Shown here: piece by piece, positions 24,348 to 33,453 of the stretch | Layout of the letters: each line of letters begins with the position of its first letter | Position numbering within the stretch: position 1 is the first letter of the stretch | Source of the DNA: an uncultured Mobilibacterium sp. | GTDB taxonomy: Bacteria; Bacillota; Clostridia; Peptostreptococcales; Anaerovoracaceae | Assembly (NCBI GenBank): GCA_947254375.1 | Contig: CAMYCF010000001.1 | Span: 124,001 to 188,000, forward strand | Reading direction: 5' to 3' | Length of the DNA: 64,000 nucleotides | Made by a program: the position numbers and the translations under genes | Notes under the pieces: model-generated | Told to the model about the DNA's origin: nothing | What the model saw: the letters and a program-made list of their open reading frames with translations, nothing else | Databases searched by the model: none

Positions 24348-26136
24348 TCAAATACTCCTTAAGTTCTTCGATTTTCTTTTTACAATGACGGATTTTTTCG
24401 GAGAGTTCTTTTATCTTTTCTTCTTCCCCTTTGCTCTCCGCGATCCTGAGATCGAGGTTGAGCCGCGCCCTCTCAGTCTTGTAAGAGTTGAGATAATACT
24501 TTGCGATGCTGTCTTCGTATATCTTATCGATATCGACATTCATCGGGATAAGGTCGACAAAGCCGGCAGCCGTCTCTCTGAGATCGGTCGGTAACATTTC
24601 GATCAGTCGCTCTATCGAAACCTTCGCTCCTCTTTTTCTCTCATCCTCCAAGAACGACAGCAGGGTCTTTGCGGGCTCGGTCACGAAAGTTATTCCCCTC
24701 TCCCTCGCTGCCTCGGCGCACCTCTCGCTCGCGCAAAAGATCGTCACAAGATGCATTTCTATAAACTGCCTTTCGGAACGGTGGGCGCCGGGATCGTCCT
24801 CAGCATCGCTCACCTTTCTTACGGGTCTCCTCATCTGCGTTTTGTTTTCGCCTTTCTCAACGGCTCCCAGCATGTACTCAGGCGGTATCCCAACTTCGTC
24901 CGCGACGGTCTTCGCCCATATCGCGCCCTCTGTAGGGGCGAGTTTCGCCAAAAGTTCGGAAGCCCTTTTACAATATGTCTCTTTATCTTTTTCCTTCGAA
25001 AGGTCAAGATCCTTTTTATACCTGTCTAAAATGAACCTGTTCGCCGGCACGGCATCGCCCATAAGCTTTTTGAACGCGTCCGCCCCGTACTTGGAGACGT
25101 ACTCGTCGGGATCCTTCGCGTCTTTTATCTGAAGGACCGACACAGATGCGCCCGTCGGCCGCAGGACCTCGATCGCCCTCACAGCCGCATTCACGCCCGC
25201 TTCGTCCGAATCGTACGAAAGGGTTATGTTGTCCGTACACCGCTTCGTGATCAGCTCGCCGTGCTCTTTTGTTATCGCCGTCCCGAGCGTCGCCGCGATG
25301 TTTTTTATACCGTGCTTATAGAGCGATACGGCGTCCATGTACCCCTCGACGATCAGTATCGAATCGGCCTTCGTCACATCTCCGCGCGTAAAGTTGAGAC
25401 CGTAGAGCGTCTCTTTTTTCTTAAAAATGCCGCTTTCCGATGAGTTCAGATACTTCGGCATCCCGTCGCCGATGATGCGCCCGCCGAATCCGATAAAATT
25501 CCCGGACATATCGATTATCGGGAACATCAGCCGCTTCCTGAACGTGTCGTAGATCCCGTTCTGCCCCTGTTTTACCAGTCCGAGCTCGAGCATGTCTTTC
25601 ATCGAAACTCCGATAGACGTCAGGTGGTCCCTGAGCTCGTGCCCGCCGTCCGGCGCGTAGCCGATCCCGAACTTTCCGATCGTCTTTCTGTCGAGGCCGC
25701 GCTTTTCCAGGTAATCGCTCACCTCGTTATTCCCGGAGGCTATCTTCTCGTCGATCCGGTTAAAATAAAAGAGTCCCGCCGCCTTGTTTATCCCGTAAAA
25801 TTTCTTCTTTTTGTCGTATGCGCGCTTCGCAGCCGGGTTTCCCTTCTCTATGGTGATACCGTAATCTTTACAGATCTTGTCACGCGCTTCGATAAAACCG
25901 TCCAGCTTGTAGAACAGCTGCGTGAAGGTAAAAATGTCGCCCTGCGCGCCGCATCCGAAACATTTGAACGTCTGCGTCTTCTCCCATACGTGGAACGACG
26001 GCGTCTTCTCGCTGTGGAAGGGGCAAAGTCCGGAATAGCTCTCGCCGCGCTTCGTCAGCCTGACTTCGCGTGAAATGAGATCGACGATGTCGACCTGACT
26101 TTTTATGTAGTCGCTGAAATTGTCGTATCCCGCCAT
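24334..26136 (-). CDS. dnaG: DNA primase
   Basis: A 600-residue primase that makes RNA primers at the replication fork. The N-terminal CHC2-type zinc finger reads CPFHSEKTPSFHV...CFGCGAQGD (about residues 37-61). The RNA polymerase core has FGGRIIGDGMPKYLNS, and the TOPRIM domain has ILIVEGYMDAVSLY near 257. A C-terminal helicase-binding domain follows. I place the start at ATG 26136 because AAAGGAGG stands directly before it; an upstream in-frame TTG at 26154 has no such site. The end overlaps rpoD. dgt lies upstream, 19 bp away. Confidence 0.97.
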   Translation of the reverse strand: MAGYDNFSDYIKSQVDIVDLISREVRLTKRGESYSGLCPFHSEKTPSFHVWEKTQTFKCFGCGAQGDIFTFTQLFYKLDGFIEARDKICKDYGITIEKGNPAAKRAYDKKKKFYGINKAAGLFYFNRIDEKIASGNNEVSDYLEKRGLDRKTIGKFGIGYAPDGGHELRDHLTSIGVSMKDMLELGLVKQGQNGIYDTFRKRLMFPIIDMSGNFIGFGGRIIGDGMPKYLNSSESGIFKKKETLYGLNFTRGDVTKADSILIVEGYMDAVSLYKHGIKNIAATLGTAITKEHGELITKRCTDNITLSYDSDEAGVNAAVRAIEVLRPTGASVSVLQIKDAKDPDEYVSKYGADAFKKLMGDAVPANRFILDRYKKDLDLSKEKDKETYCKRASELLAKLAPTEGAIWAKTVADEVGIPPEYMLGAVEKGENKTQMRRPVRKVSDAEDDPGAHRSERQFIEMHLVTIFCASERCAEAARERGITFVTEPAKTLLSFLEDERKRGAKVSIERLIEMLPTDLRETAAGFVDLIPMNVDIDKIYEDSIAKYYLNSYKTERARLNLDLRIAESKGEEEKIKELSEKIRHCKKKIEELKEYLNGTR

Positions 26137-26155
26137 TTTGCCTCCTTTCCGCAAT

Positions 26156-27160
26156 TTACCGCGAATGTCCGAAAAGCTCGTCGTACTTCGAATACGCGTA
26201 CCTGTCGGTCATCCCGGAAACATAGTCTTTTACCGCGACGGCCGTGCCGTCTTCCGCCTCGATGCCCTTGTAAAAATCGGGGATCTCCTCCGGGTGTTCG
26301 TTGAAATAATGATAAAGACCTTTTACTATCTCCTCGACGCCCGTCTCGGCGTCCGCATTTTTGACCTCGCCGTTCAGATACACGTTCTCGAACATGAACC
26401 TCCTGAGGCTGTTCAGCGCATCGTTATAGTCGTCGCTCAGAGCCACCCTGTCCTTCCCCTCGCTGTTCGACGCAAGGTCCGTGATCATGTTGTTGATCCT
26501 GACCGAATGCGTTTTACCGAGGAGATCTATCTCATCGCGCGGGAGGTCCTTCTCCGATAAAATGCCGCTTCTGAGGGCATCGTCGATGTCGTGGTTTATG
26601 TAAGCGATCCTGTCGCATATCTTTACGATCTGTCCCTCCAAGGTGAAAGGCACTCCACTCCCCCTGTGGTTCAGTATCCCGTCCTTCACTTCCGCCGTCA
26701 GATTGAGCCCTATCCTTTCGGGCGTGATCTCTAACTTTTCGACCACCCTCAGGCTCTGCTCGTTATGCTTGAACCCTCCCGGATGCACCGAATCGAGCGC
26801 GTACTCTCCGCTGTGCCCGAACGGCGTGTGGCCGAGATCGTGGCCGAGCGCGATAGCTTCCGTGAGGTCCTCGTTATATCCGAGTATCCTCGCTACCGTC
26901 CTCGCCACCTGAGCGACTTCGATCGTGTGAGTCAGCCTCGTCCTGTAGTGATCGCCCTCCGGCGAGATGAAGACCTGCGTCTTATGCATAAGGCGCCTGA
27001 ACGACTTCGAATGGACTATCCTGTCGCGGTCGCGCTGAAAGTCGGTCCTGAAGGCGCATTGCTCTTCTTCGGTAGCCCTGCCCCTCGACTGCGCCGCCTT
27101 CGCCGCCCTTTCGTCCAGCACCTCAAATTCCAAAAGTTCTATGTCTTCCCTGTATCGCAT
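26156..27160 (-). CDS. dgt: Deoxyguanosinetriphosphate triphosphohydrolase-like HD protein
   Basis: A 334-residue HD-domain enzyme. Metal ligands are visible in RLTHTIEVAQVARTVAR and ALGHDLGHTPFGHSGE, followed by the KHNEQSLRVVEKLE stretch. Dgt-family members hydrolyse dNTPs to nucleoside and triphosphate; this shorter type (DGTPase-like type 2) may have a broader or regulated specificity. It lies just upstream of dnaG, as in many Clostridia. The ATG overlaps the dut stop by one base. GGAG precedes the start. Confidence 0.93.
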   Translation of the reverse strand: MRYREDIELLEFEVLDERAAKAAQSRGRATEEEQCAFRTDFQRDRDRIVHSKSFRRLMHKTQVFISPEGDHYRTRLTHTIEVAQVARTVARILGYNEDLTEAIALGHDLGHTPFGHSGEYALDSVHPGGFKHNEQSLRVVEKLEITPERIGLNLTAEVKDGILNHRGSGVPFTLEGQIVKICDRIAYINHDIDDALRSGILSEKDLPRDEIDLLGKTHSVRINNMITDLASNSEGKDRVALSDDYNDALNSLRRFMFENVYLNGEVKNADAETGVEEIVKGLYHYFNEHPEEIPDFYKGIEAEDGTAVAVKDYVSGMTDRYAYSKYDELFGHSR

Positions 27161-27609
27161 TATTTATTTTCTCCGACGCCCGTGTGCCCGAATCCGCCTT
27201 CGCCGCGTTCGCTGCCTGCGATCTCATCGACGATCTCGAATTCCGCCTTCTCGTATTTCGCGATCACGAGCTGCGCTATCCTGTCACCGTCGTTTATGAC
27301 GAACGGCTCGCTGCCCCAGTTTATGAGAGGCACCTTGAGCTCACCCCTGTAATCCGAATCTATCGTGCCGATCCCGTTGACGAGACCGATCCCTTTCTTT
27401 ATCGCAAGTCCCGAGCGTGCCCTCGCCTGCGCCTCGTATCCCGGAGGGAGTTCGATAAAATATCCCGTCGGAACGAGAGCTCTCCCCATAGGTTCGATCG
27501 TCATAGGCTCATCGAGAAAAGCCGTCAGGTCCACTCCCGACGCTCCCGGGGTGGCGTAAAAAGGTTTTCTTCCGCTCTTCGATATGATCTTTACTTTTAC
27601 AACATCCAT
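27160..27609 (-). CDS. dut: dUTP diphosphatase
   Basis: A 149-residue trimeric dUTPase that removes dUTP and supplies dUMP for dTTP synthesis. Motifs in order: ASGVDL (I), ARSGLAIKKGI (III-like substrate loop), GTIDSDYRGEL (the catalytic Asp motif), DGDRIAQLV and the C-terminal ERGEGGFGHTG P-loop-like tail. The start MDVVKVKII at 27609 gives the usual length; in-frame codons further upstream overlap the end of the M16 peptidase gene and do not resemble the family. It overlaps dgt by one base. Confidence 0.95.
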   Translation of the reverse strand: MDVVKVKIISKSGRKPFYATPGASGVDLTAFLDEPMTIEPMGRALVPTGYFIELPPGYEAQARARSGLAIKKGIGLVNGIGTIDSDYRGELKVPLINWGSEPFVINDGDRIAQLVIAKYEKAEFEIVDEIAGSERGEGGFGHTGVGENK

Positions 27610-27652
27610 AAAAATTTTTTCTCCGTAAAATGTATCTGTCCTGCCGCTTTGT

Positions 27653-28894
27653 CTATCTTGCCGCGGCCGCAGCCTCGTTTGAAGTGACATTAACGACCGC
27701 ATATCTGTTTTTATCCGAAACGATCCCTTTTATTGCCTCCACATCGTCGATCGACACGCGGTCTATCTCGCCGATGAGTTCGTCCTGAGTAACGGCCCGA
27801 CCGAGCCTGAGAAGCGACTTGCCGTTCGCTATCATCGTCGCCTGAATGTTCTCGCGGCTGAAGATGAGTGATGACTTGAGCTGCTCTTTTGCCGTCGCGA
27901 ACTCCTTTTCGCCGATACGCTCGCGTTCGAGGATTGAAAGCTCCTCGTAGATCCCGTCAAGCGCTTCGTCGAAGCGGTCCTTCGCGATACCGGCGCATAT
28001 AGCGAAAACTCCCGTGCTCGAATAGACGCCCGTCATCGAGCAGACGGAGTACGCAAGTCCCTTCTTCTCGCGAACGTTCTTGAAAAGGCGCGACGACATC
28101 GTTCCGCCGAAGAGCATGTTGAGCACCTGGAGCGGATATTTCCTGTCGTCCGTTATCGGGAAAGTCCTGACGCCCATTGCAAGGTGCGCCTGCTCTATAT
28201 CTTTACCTATGGTGATCATCTCGCCTTTCGAATCGGACTCTTTCACTTCGACGCCCTCGCACGTCCCGCGAAGCCCCTTAAAAGCATCGCTGAAGTACCG
28301 TCTGACCTCGTCCTCGTCGAACGATCCCGCCACCGACACGACGAGCGCGTCCCTCGAGTAGCGGTCGAAATAGTAGTCGCAGACCATGTCGCGCGTAAAT
28401 GCGCTCACGGTCTCCTTCGAGCCGATTATCGGGTGCTCCATGTCCGTTCCTCTGTAAAGGACGGACTCCATGTTTTCAAGCGCCACGTCGTCCGGATCGT
28501 CGAGATTCATGTTGATCTCCTCGATGACGACCGACTTCTCGCGCTCCATTTCATCGCTGTCGAAAAGCGGCTCAGATATCATGTCGACCAAAACGTCGGC
28601 GGCTTCCTTAAAATGTTCGTCCAGGCATTTTACGTAAAAGCAGGTACTCTCTTTCCCCGTAAAAGCGTTCATCTGCCCGCCGATGCCGTCTATGTCCTCC
28701 GCGATCTTAAAAGTGTCGCGGTTTTTAGTGCCCTTGAAGAGCATGTGCTCTATGTAGTGCGATATACCGTATTCCTCTTTTTTCTCGTGGACCGAACCGG
28801 TATCGCACCATATCCCGATCGCCACGGATCTTACGCTTTCTATTTTCTCGGTCACGAGCCTCACGCCGGAGTCCAAAACCGTAACGTTTATCAT
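27653..28894 (-). CDS. M16 family zinc peptidase (YmxG/MlpA-like)
   Basis: A 413-residue protein with the inverted zinc motif HYIEH at residues 46-50 and the downstream Glu in the MEREKSVVIEEINM stretch, typical of one-chain bacterial M16B peptidases related to the mitochondrial processing peptidase. Two homologous halves are visible; the second has IAQAHLAMGV-like and RLFKNVREKKGLAYS stretches. No signal peptide is present, so it is cytosolic. The physiological substrate is unknown. AGAGGA precedes the ATG. It is the upstream neighbour of dut and overlaps nothing. Confidence 0.93.
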   Translation of the reverse strand: MINVTVLDSGVRLVTEKIESVRSVAIGIWCDTGSVHEKKEEYGISHYIEHMLFKGTKNRDTFKIAEDIDGIGGQMNAFTGKESTCFYVKCLDEHFKEAADVLVDMISEPLFDSDEMEREKSVVIEEINMNLDDPDDVALENMESVLYRGTDMEHPIIGSKETVSAFTRDMVCDYYFDRYSRDALVVSVAGSFDEDEVRRYFSDAFKGLRGTCEGVEVKESDSKGEMITIGKDIEQAHLAMGVRTFPITDDRKYPLQVLNMLFGGTMSSRLFKNVREKKGLAYSVCSMTGVYSSTGVFAICAGIAKDRFDEALDGIYEELSILERERIGEKEFATAKEQLKSSLIFSRENIQATMIANGKSLLRLGRAVTQDELIGEIDRVSIDDVEAIKGIVSDKNRYAVVNVTSNEAAAAAR

Positions 28895-28912
28895 AAATAT
28901 TATCCTCTTTCG

Positions 28913-29479
28913 TCAGTTATCTATATCGTCGTAGGAGTCGCTCTCATCCGCATCGTCCGCCTCACGCGGGGATCCCACGAGGTCGCTCATCCTGACTTCG
29001 TAATAGTCGAGATCGATGTCGTGCGCATCGCCGAAATCGTAGTCGTACGTCTCGCCCGTAAAGCCCGCGGCCGAAAGGTCGAAGACGGCGTCCATTACCG
29101 AAAGCCTCCTGTCGCCGGCCCTGTCCTTCACGAGTTCGCTCTCCGTGTACCATTTGCGGAACGACGAGATCGCGTTCGCCGCGTCCTCGATGTCCGAAGA
29201 AGTCATATCGCCCGAAAAAGGCGAAATTATGCGGTCGCGGAAGATATTCGTGTTGAGGTGTATGGCTGAAAGGTCCGACGGGATCCTTTTAGAAAGGTCT
29301 TTAAAAAACGCGTCCGCCATCTCGGCAAAAAATTCCGTGTCCACCCCCGAAACAAGCTCCTCTATCAGCTCCGTCTCGACCTGATCCGGCGCTTCGAGCA
29401 TGTCGGTCATGTTCTCGAAGTACTCGAATTCCTCCGGCGAATCTATCCCTACGATCGCGTAAAACTCGCCTTTTGTCAT
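28913..29479 (-). CDS. Unknown acidic protein
   Basis: A 188-residue protein I do not recognise. It starts MTKGEFYAIVGIDSPEEFEYFENM at ATG 29479, with AAAGGAG six bases upstream; longer readings lack a ribosome site and overlap the divergent promoter. It is rich in Asp/Glu, mostly alpha-helical by eye in the first 130 residues, and ends in a run of acidic and serine residues (DDADESDSYDDIDN). No signal peptide or membrane segment is seen. It lies 18 bp upstream of the M16 peptidase gene and probably heads that operon. A small cytosolic helper protein is the most I would infer. Confidence 0.7.
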   Translation of the reverse strand: MTKGEFYAIVGIDSPEEFEYFENMTDMLEAPDQVETELIEELVSGVDTEFFAEMADAFFKDLSKRIPSDLSAIHLNTNIFRDRIISPFSGDMTSSDIEDAANAISSFRKWYTESELVKDRAGDRRLSVMDAVFDLSAAGFTGETYDYDFGDAHDIDLDYYEVRMSDLVGSPREADDADESDSYDDIDN

Positions 29480-29511
29480 AAAGCTCCTTTGTTCCTCTTT
29501 CAATCGAACTA

Positions 29512-29520
29512 TGTTATAAT
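29512..29520 (+). promoter_or_regulatory. Extended -10 promoter of pepF
   Basis: TGTTATAAT is a perfect TGn-TATAAT extended -10 box, 81 bases before the pepF ATG and between divergent genes. The -35 position (about 29492-29497) is poor, as usual for extended -10 promoters. Confidence 0.65.
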
Positions 29521-29600
29521 TAACCGATGATTTTGCAGTTCCGACCTGAATGTAGGTCGCCAAAACATACCGAATCATTATATCACAGAGAGGACCCAAA

Positions 29601-31439
29601 ATGGAACAATACATGTACCTTAAATCGGACGATATCGCGGATCTTGCCGGCAAAAAAACATTTAAGCGGAGCGAGGTCCCGAAAAAACATAAATGGGACA
29701 TCGAGGCGATGTATCCGGACGCCGAAAGTTTTTATAAAGACATGGTAAAAGCCAAGGAAGACGCGGAAAGATTCACCTCGTATGCGGGCAGGCTCACGGC
29801 CGACCCAGGCACCCTCAAAGAAGCACTTTTACTCTACACTGAGACGATGCGCAGATTCGAGAACATCTACGTATACGCCCACATGAAGCACGACGAGGAT
29901 AACGGAGATCCGAAATATGTCGAGATGAACAACGCGGCGATGGCGGCAGCGGCGGAAGTGTATTCGCTGACGTCCTTTTTTACGCCCGAAGTGCTCGCCT
30001 GCCCAGAGGAGAAGCTGAGGGCTTTTATCGAAGAACCTGATCTCGCCGAATACCGCTTCATGCTCGAAAATATGCTCGATGAAAAGAAGCATGTTTTATC
30101 GCCGGCTGAGGAAAAGCTCATCGCGAAGATCACGGAGGCTCTCCACGCCCCGTCCGAGATCTTCGGTGTGCTGAACGATGTCGACATGAAGTTCGGCACG
30201 GTGAAAGACGAAAACGGCGAGGATGTCCCTCTCACCCACGGCAGCTACATCTCGCTTATGGAGTCGAAGGACAGGTCGGTCAGAAAAGCCGCTTTCGAGG
30301 GCATTTACCGCGAATATGAAAAGCACAATAACACGATAGCCACGGCCTACAATTTCAATGTTAAGCAGGACGACATACTGGCTAAAATAAGGCACTACGA
30401 TTCGTCGATCGACTCCGCGCTTTCGCCGGAGAAGATCCCTCTTTCGGTTTACGACAACCTTATCGAGGAGGTCCGCGATCACCTGCCGGCCATGCATAAA
30501 TATGCTGCGATAAGGAAGCGCACGCTCGGCCTCGATGACATGCAGCCGTACGATCTGTACGTCCCTATCGTAGAAAAGCCGGATGTCAAATATACTTTCG
30601 ACGAAGCTATCGATACTATTTTGACAGCCCTTGAGCCGCTCGGTAACGACTATGTTTCAGCCCTTGAGAACGGTCTCAGGCGCGAGCGCTGGGTCGATAT
30701 CTACGAGAACGAAGGCAAGACTTCCGGCGCTTACAGCTTCGGATCGTACGACAGCTACCCGTACATACTGATGAATTTTCAGGGCGACATCAAAGACGTT
30801 TTTACCCTGATACACGAGTCGGGGCACTCGATGCACTCGTATTTTACCCGCAGAGAGCAGCCGTTCATATACGGGAGCCACTCGATTTTTACCGCGGAAG
30901 TGGCGAGCACGGTGAACGAAACGCTTTTGATCAAGCACATGCTCGGTAAAAGCGACGGAGCGATGCGGGCGTTCCTCCTGAACTTCTATATCGACGAGTT
31001 CAAGTCCACCCTTTTCAGGCAGACGATGTTCGCGGAGTTCGAGAAAAAGGTCCACGGCGAGATCAACGCGGGCGGCTCACTCACCGCGCCGATGCTGAAC
31101 GAGATTTATGCGGATCTAAACAAGGCGTATTTCGGGGATGCCCTCTCTGAAAACGACCTCATCAAATATGAGTGGTCGCGCATACCGCATTTCTACAGCT
31201 CGTTCTACGTCTACCAGTACGCTACGGGGTATTCCGCGGCGAATGCCCTGGCGAACAGGATCCTGTCCGGCGGAAAGCCCGCGGTGGACGACTACAGGAA
31301 ATTCCTCACGCTCGGTAACTCGGATCACCCTATCGAGCTCCTTAAAGTAGCGGGCGTCGACATGGGCTCGCGCGAGCCGGTGGCTTCGGCTTTCTCGACA
31401 TTCGACGGGCTGGTCGACGAACTCGAGAAGCTGATTTAG
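29601..31439 (+). CDS. pepF: Oligoendopeptidase F
   Basis: A 612-residue M3-family zinc metallopeptidase that hydrolyses peptides of about 7-17 residues in the cytosol. The zinc motif LIHESGHSMHSYF lies near residue 402, and the downstream Glu ligand is in the SIFTAEVASTVNE stretch. The N-terminal helical domain and the end (YKFxLTLGNSDHPIELLKVAG-like) fit the family. GAGAGGA precedes the ATG. It is transcribed divergently from the unknown gene at 28913 and is followed by NAD kinase on the same strand. Confidence 0.95.
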   Translation: MEQYMYLKSDDIADLAGKKTFKRSEVPKKHKWDIEAMYPDAESFYKDMVKAKEDAERFTSYAGRLTADPGTLKEALLLYTETMRRFENIYVYAHMKHDEDNGDPKYVEMNNAAMAAAAEVYSLTSFFTPEVLACPEEKLRAFIEEPDLAEYRFMLENMLDEKKHVLSPAEEKLIAKITEALHAPSEIFGVLNDVDMKFGTVKDENGEDVPLTHGSYISLMESKDRSVRKAAFEGIYREYEKHNNTIATAYNFNVKQDDILAKIRHYDSSIDSALSPEKIPLSVYDNLIEEVRDHLPAMHKYAAIRKRTLGLDDMQPYDLYVPIVEKPDVKYTFDEAIDTILTALEPLGNDYVSALENGLRRERWVDIYENEGKTSGAYSFGSYDSYPYILMNFQGDIKDVFTLIHESGHSMHSYFTRREQPFIYGSHSIFTAEVASTVNETLLIKHMLGKSDGAMRAFLLNFYIDEFKSTLFRQTMFAEFEKKVHGEINAGGSLTAPMLNEIYADLNKAYFGDALSENDLIKYEWSRIPHFYSSFYVYQYATGYSAANALANRILSGGKPAVDDYRKFLTLGNSDHPIELLKVAGVDMGSREPVASAFSTFDGLVDELEKLI

Positions 31440-31501
31440 ACTGACACGAAAAACTTATTTGACCGGAAAGCCTCAAAACTTAAAGGGCTGAAAGGATGTT
31501 T

Positions 31502-32308
31502 ATGAAAAAGAGAGTTTATATTTACACAAACGAGATCCCTCAGAGCCTCGACGCGGCGAAGCGGCTGTCCGATGCCCTGCCGAAAGATCTTTTCGAGATC
31601 GCGGGCGAATACGAGGACGGTAAGATCGACCTCGTCGCGTGCATCGGCGGCGACGGCACGTTCCTGAGCTGCATGCACAGCCTCGACCTCCCCTCCTGCG
31701 ATATCATCGGGATAAACACGGGCCACCTCGGATTTTTCCAGGAGATAAGCCCGGACCAGATCGACGATTTTATCGAAGCGTATATTTCGAAACGATATGT
31801 GATACAGGAGTCGACCCCGGTCGTCGCGGAGATGCACGCAAAGAAAGCGTTCAAACGAGTCCTCGGAGTGAACGAGGTCTGCATCCGCGGGCCGTATGCG
31901 CACGTGTGCCACCTCTCCGTTTGCATAGACGAGACTTTTATACAGGACTTCAGCGGCGACGGGATACTCGTTTCGACACCTGTCGGCTCTACGGCTTACA
32001 ACTACTCGCTCGGCGGAGCGATCATTTCGCCGGAACTCGAAGTCGTCCAGCTCACCCCTATCGCGCCGATGAGCACGAACGCATACAGATGTTTCCGCGC
32101 GGGCATCATCCTCCCCGCCGATAAAGCGATCAAAATAACGCCTAACTCACAGAGCAGGAACAAAGACATCACGATATCGTACGACCGATCGACCGAGATC
32201 GTTTCGGGAGTCGAAAAGATAGAAATAAGCAAGTGCGCGCAGTCCATAAGGCTCATAAGGATGACGGATTACGACTACTGGTCGAAGCTCACGAGCAAGC
32301 TTTTATAG
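31502..32308 (+). CDS. nadK: NAD kinase
   Basis: A 268-residue kinase making NADP from NAD and ATP (or polyphosphate). The invariant GGDGT motif is at residues 49-53, NTGHLGFF follows, the NE motif is in LGVNEVCI, and the glycine-rich DGILVSTPVGSTAYNYSLGG stretch is the NAD-binding site. Two ATGs are possible (31496 and 31502). The second has GAAAGGA at the proper distance, while the first overlaps that site. It follows pepF by about 60 bp and precedes the pseudouridine synthase. Confidence 0.95.
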   Translation: MKKRVYIYTNEIPQSLDAAKRLSDALPKDLFEIAGEYEDGKIDLVACIGGDGTFLSCMHSLDLPSCDIIGINTGHLGFFQEISPDQIDDFIEAYISKRYVIQESTPVVAEMHAKKAFKRVLGVNEVCIRGPYAHVCHLSVCIDETFIQDFSGDGILVSTPVGSTAYNYSLGGAIISPELEVVQLTPIAPMSTNAYRCFRAGIILPADKAIKITPNSQSRNKDITISYDRSTEIVSGVEKIEISKCAQSIRLIRMTDYDYWSKLTSKLL

Positions 32309-32391
32309 CTTTTGCGGATAAAAACGGATAAAAAAGGGTCGCCGCGCCGGTAAAAACGTATCGCAGATAAACAACGAAAACAAACGATAAA

Positions 32392-33303
32392 ATGTCAAAA
32401 TACACCCACACCGTCACGGAAGCGGAAGCGGAAGAAAAGCTCACGATAAATCAGATCATCAAGAGGAACTTCAAATTTTCGCGCCGTTTCAAGACAAAAA
32501 TGAAATTCCAGGCCCTCATCGACCTGAACGGAGAACCTTCCCCCGGCTTTCTCACACCGAAGCCGGGAGATATTATTTCGATACGCCTTCCCGAAGAAGG
32601 AAGCGACTTCCCTCCCGAGGACATCCCCGTCGACATCATCTATGAAGACGACGACATTATTATCGTAAACAAGCAGCCGGGCCTCATCGTCCACCCGACG
32701 AAGGGCCACCCGTACCACACACTCGCGAACGGGCTGATGAAATACATGCTGGACAACGATAAAAACTTCAAGATACGTTTCGCGAACCGCGTCGACATGG
32801 ACACATCCGGCATAATCGTCGTCGCGAAAAACTCCAACGTCCAGAACGACATATCGCTTCAACTTCGGAGAAAATCCGTAGAAAAGAAGTACCTCGCGAT
32901 CGTAAAAGGCATCATGGAAGACGATGAGCAGCGGATCGATCTCCCCGTCGGGCGTCCCGATCCCGAGGATGTGAAAAGAGGCATTCTGAGCGAAGAAAAC
33001 GGCGGAAAGTCCGCGGTGAGCGACATAAAAGTCATCGAAAGATTCCGTGATCACACACTCGTCGAAGTCACGATACTGACGGGCCGCACTCACCAGATAC
33101 GCGTCCACCTCTCCCACATAGGACACCCTATCGCGGGAGATAAGCTGTACGGCGGAGAGGAACCGGAGCTGATAGACCGTCAGGCCCTTCACGCTTACAG
33201 GATCACTTTCGATCACCCGGGGAACGGCGAAAAGCTTTCGATCGAAGCCCCGCCGCCCGCTGATTTCAGAGAAGCGCTCGAGAAGCTTAAGCAAAACAGA
33301 TAA
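32392..33303 (+). CDS. RluA family pseudouridine synthase
   Basis: A 303-residue protein with an S4-like N-terminal RNA-binding segment (LTINQIIKRNFKFSRRF) and the RluA catalytic domain. The catalytic Asp motif reads NRVDMDTSGIIVVAKN; the more usual form is HRLDxxTSG. The GRTHQIRVHLSHIGHPIAGDKLYG block is clear. It isomerises specific uridines in rRNA or tRNA, but the target cannot be told from the sequence. The ribosome site before the ATG at 32392 is very weak (an A-rich stretch only), which is unusual in this window. Confidence 0.92.
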   Translation: MSKYTHTVTEAEAEEKLTINQIIKRNFKFSRRFKTKMKFQALIDLNGEPSPGFLTPKPGDIISIRLPEEGSDFPPEDIPVDIIYEDDDIIIVNKQPGLIVHPTKGHPYHTLANGLMKYMLDNDKNFKIRFANRVDMDTSGIIVVAKNSNVQNDISLQLRRKSVEKKYLAIVKGIMEDDEQRIDLPVGRPDPEDVKRGILSEENGGKSAVSDIKVIERFRDHTLVEVTILTGRTHQIRVHLSHIGHPIAGDKLYGGEEPELIDRQALHAYRITFDHPGNGEKLSIEAPPPADFREALEKLKQNR

Positions 33304-33332
33304 CGCCCTCGCTGAGAACTTCGATTTACGAT

Positions 33333-33362
33333 AAAAAGTAGCGGTGACCCTACGGTCACCGC
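33333..33362 (-). terminator. Terminator at the end of the msrAB operon
   Basis: A perfect 9-bp stem (GCGGTGACC with GGTCACCGC, loop of four) at 33341-33362. On the minus strand it is followed within three bases by T5. It closes the minus-strand operon ending at 33429 and lies opposite the end of the RluA-type gene, which has no other terminator. Confidence 0.75.
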
Positions 33363-33399
33363 ACGATAGGATCCCTATATTCTTTTCTTATATCTCCAG

Positions 33400-33453
33400 T
33401 GGGCCCTGCATTATGCATGGGCCTTGTTTTACGCGTGGGCCTTGCACGACCAC
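33400..33453. repeat. Three 18-bp tandem units spanning the stop codon of the PNPOx-like gene
   Basis: Units of 18 bp with the core TGGGCC(T/C)TG at 33400, 33418 and 33436 (plus strand). The first unit read by the gene encodes its C-terminal KAHA and stop. The next unit, in the same frame, again encodes KAHA and a TAA. Confidence 0.7.

Noticed and set aside
27610..27702. Longer N-terminus for dUTPase
   Set aside because: The extra 31 residues overlap the end of the M16 peptidase gene, have no family similarity and would exceed the normal length.
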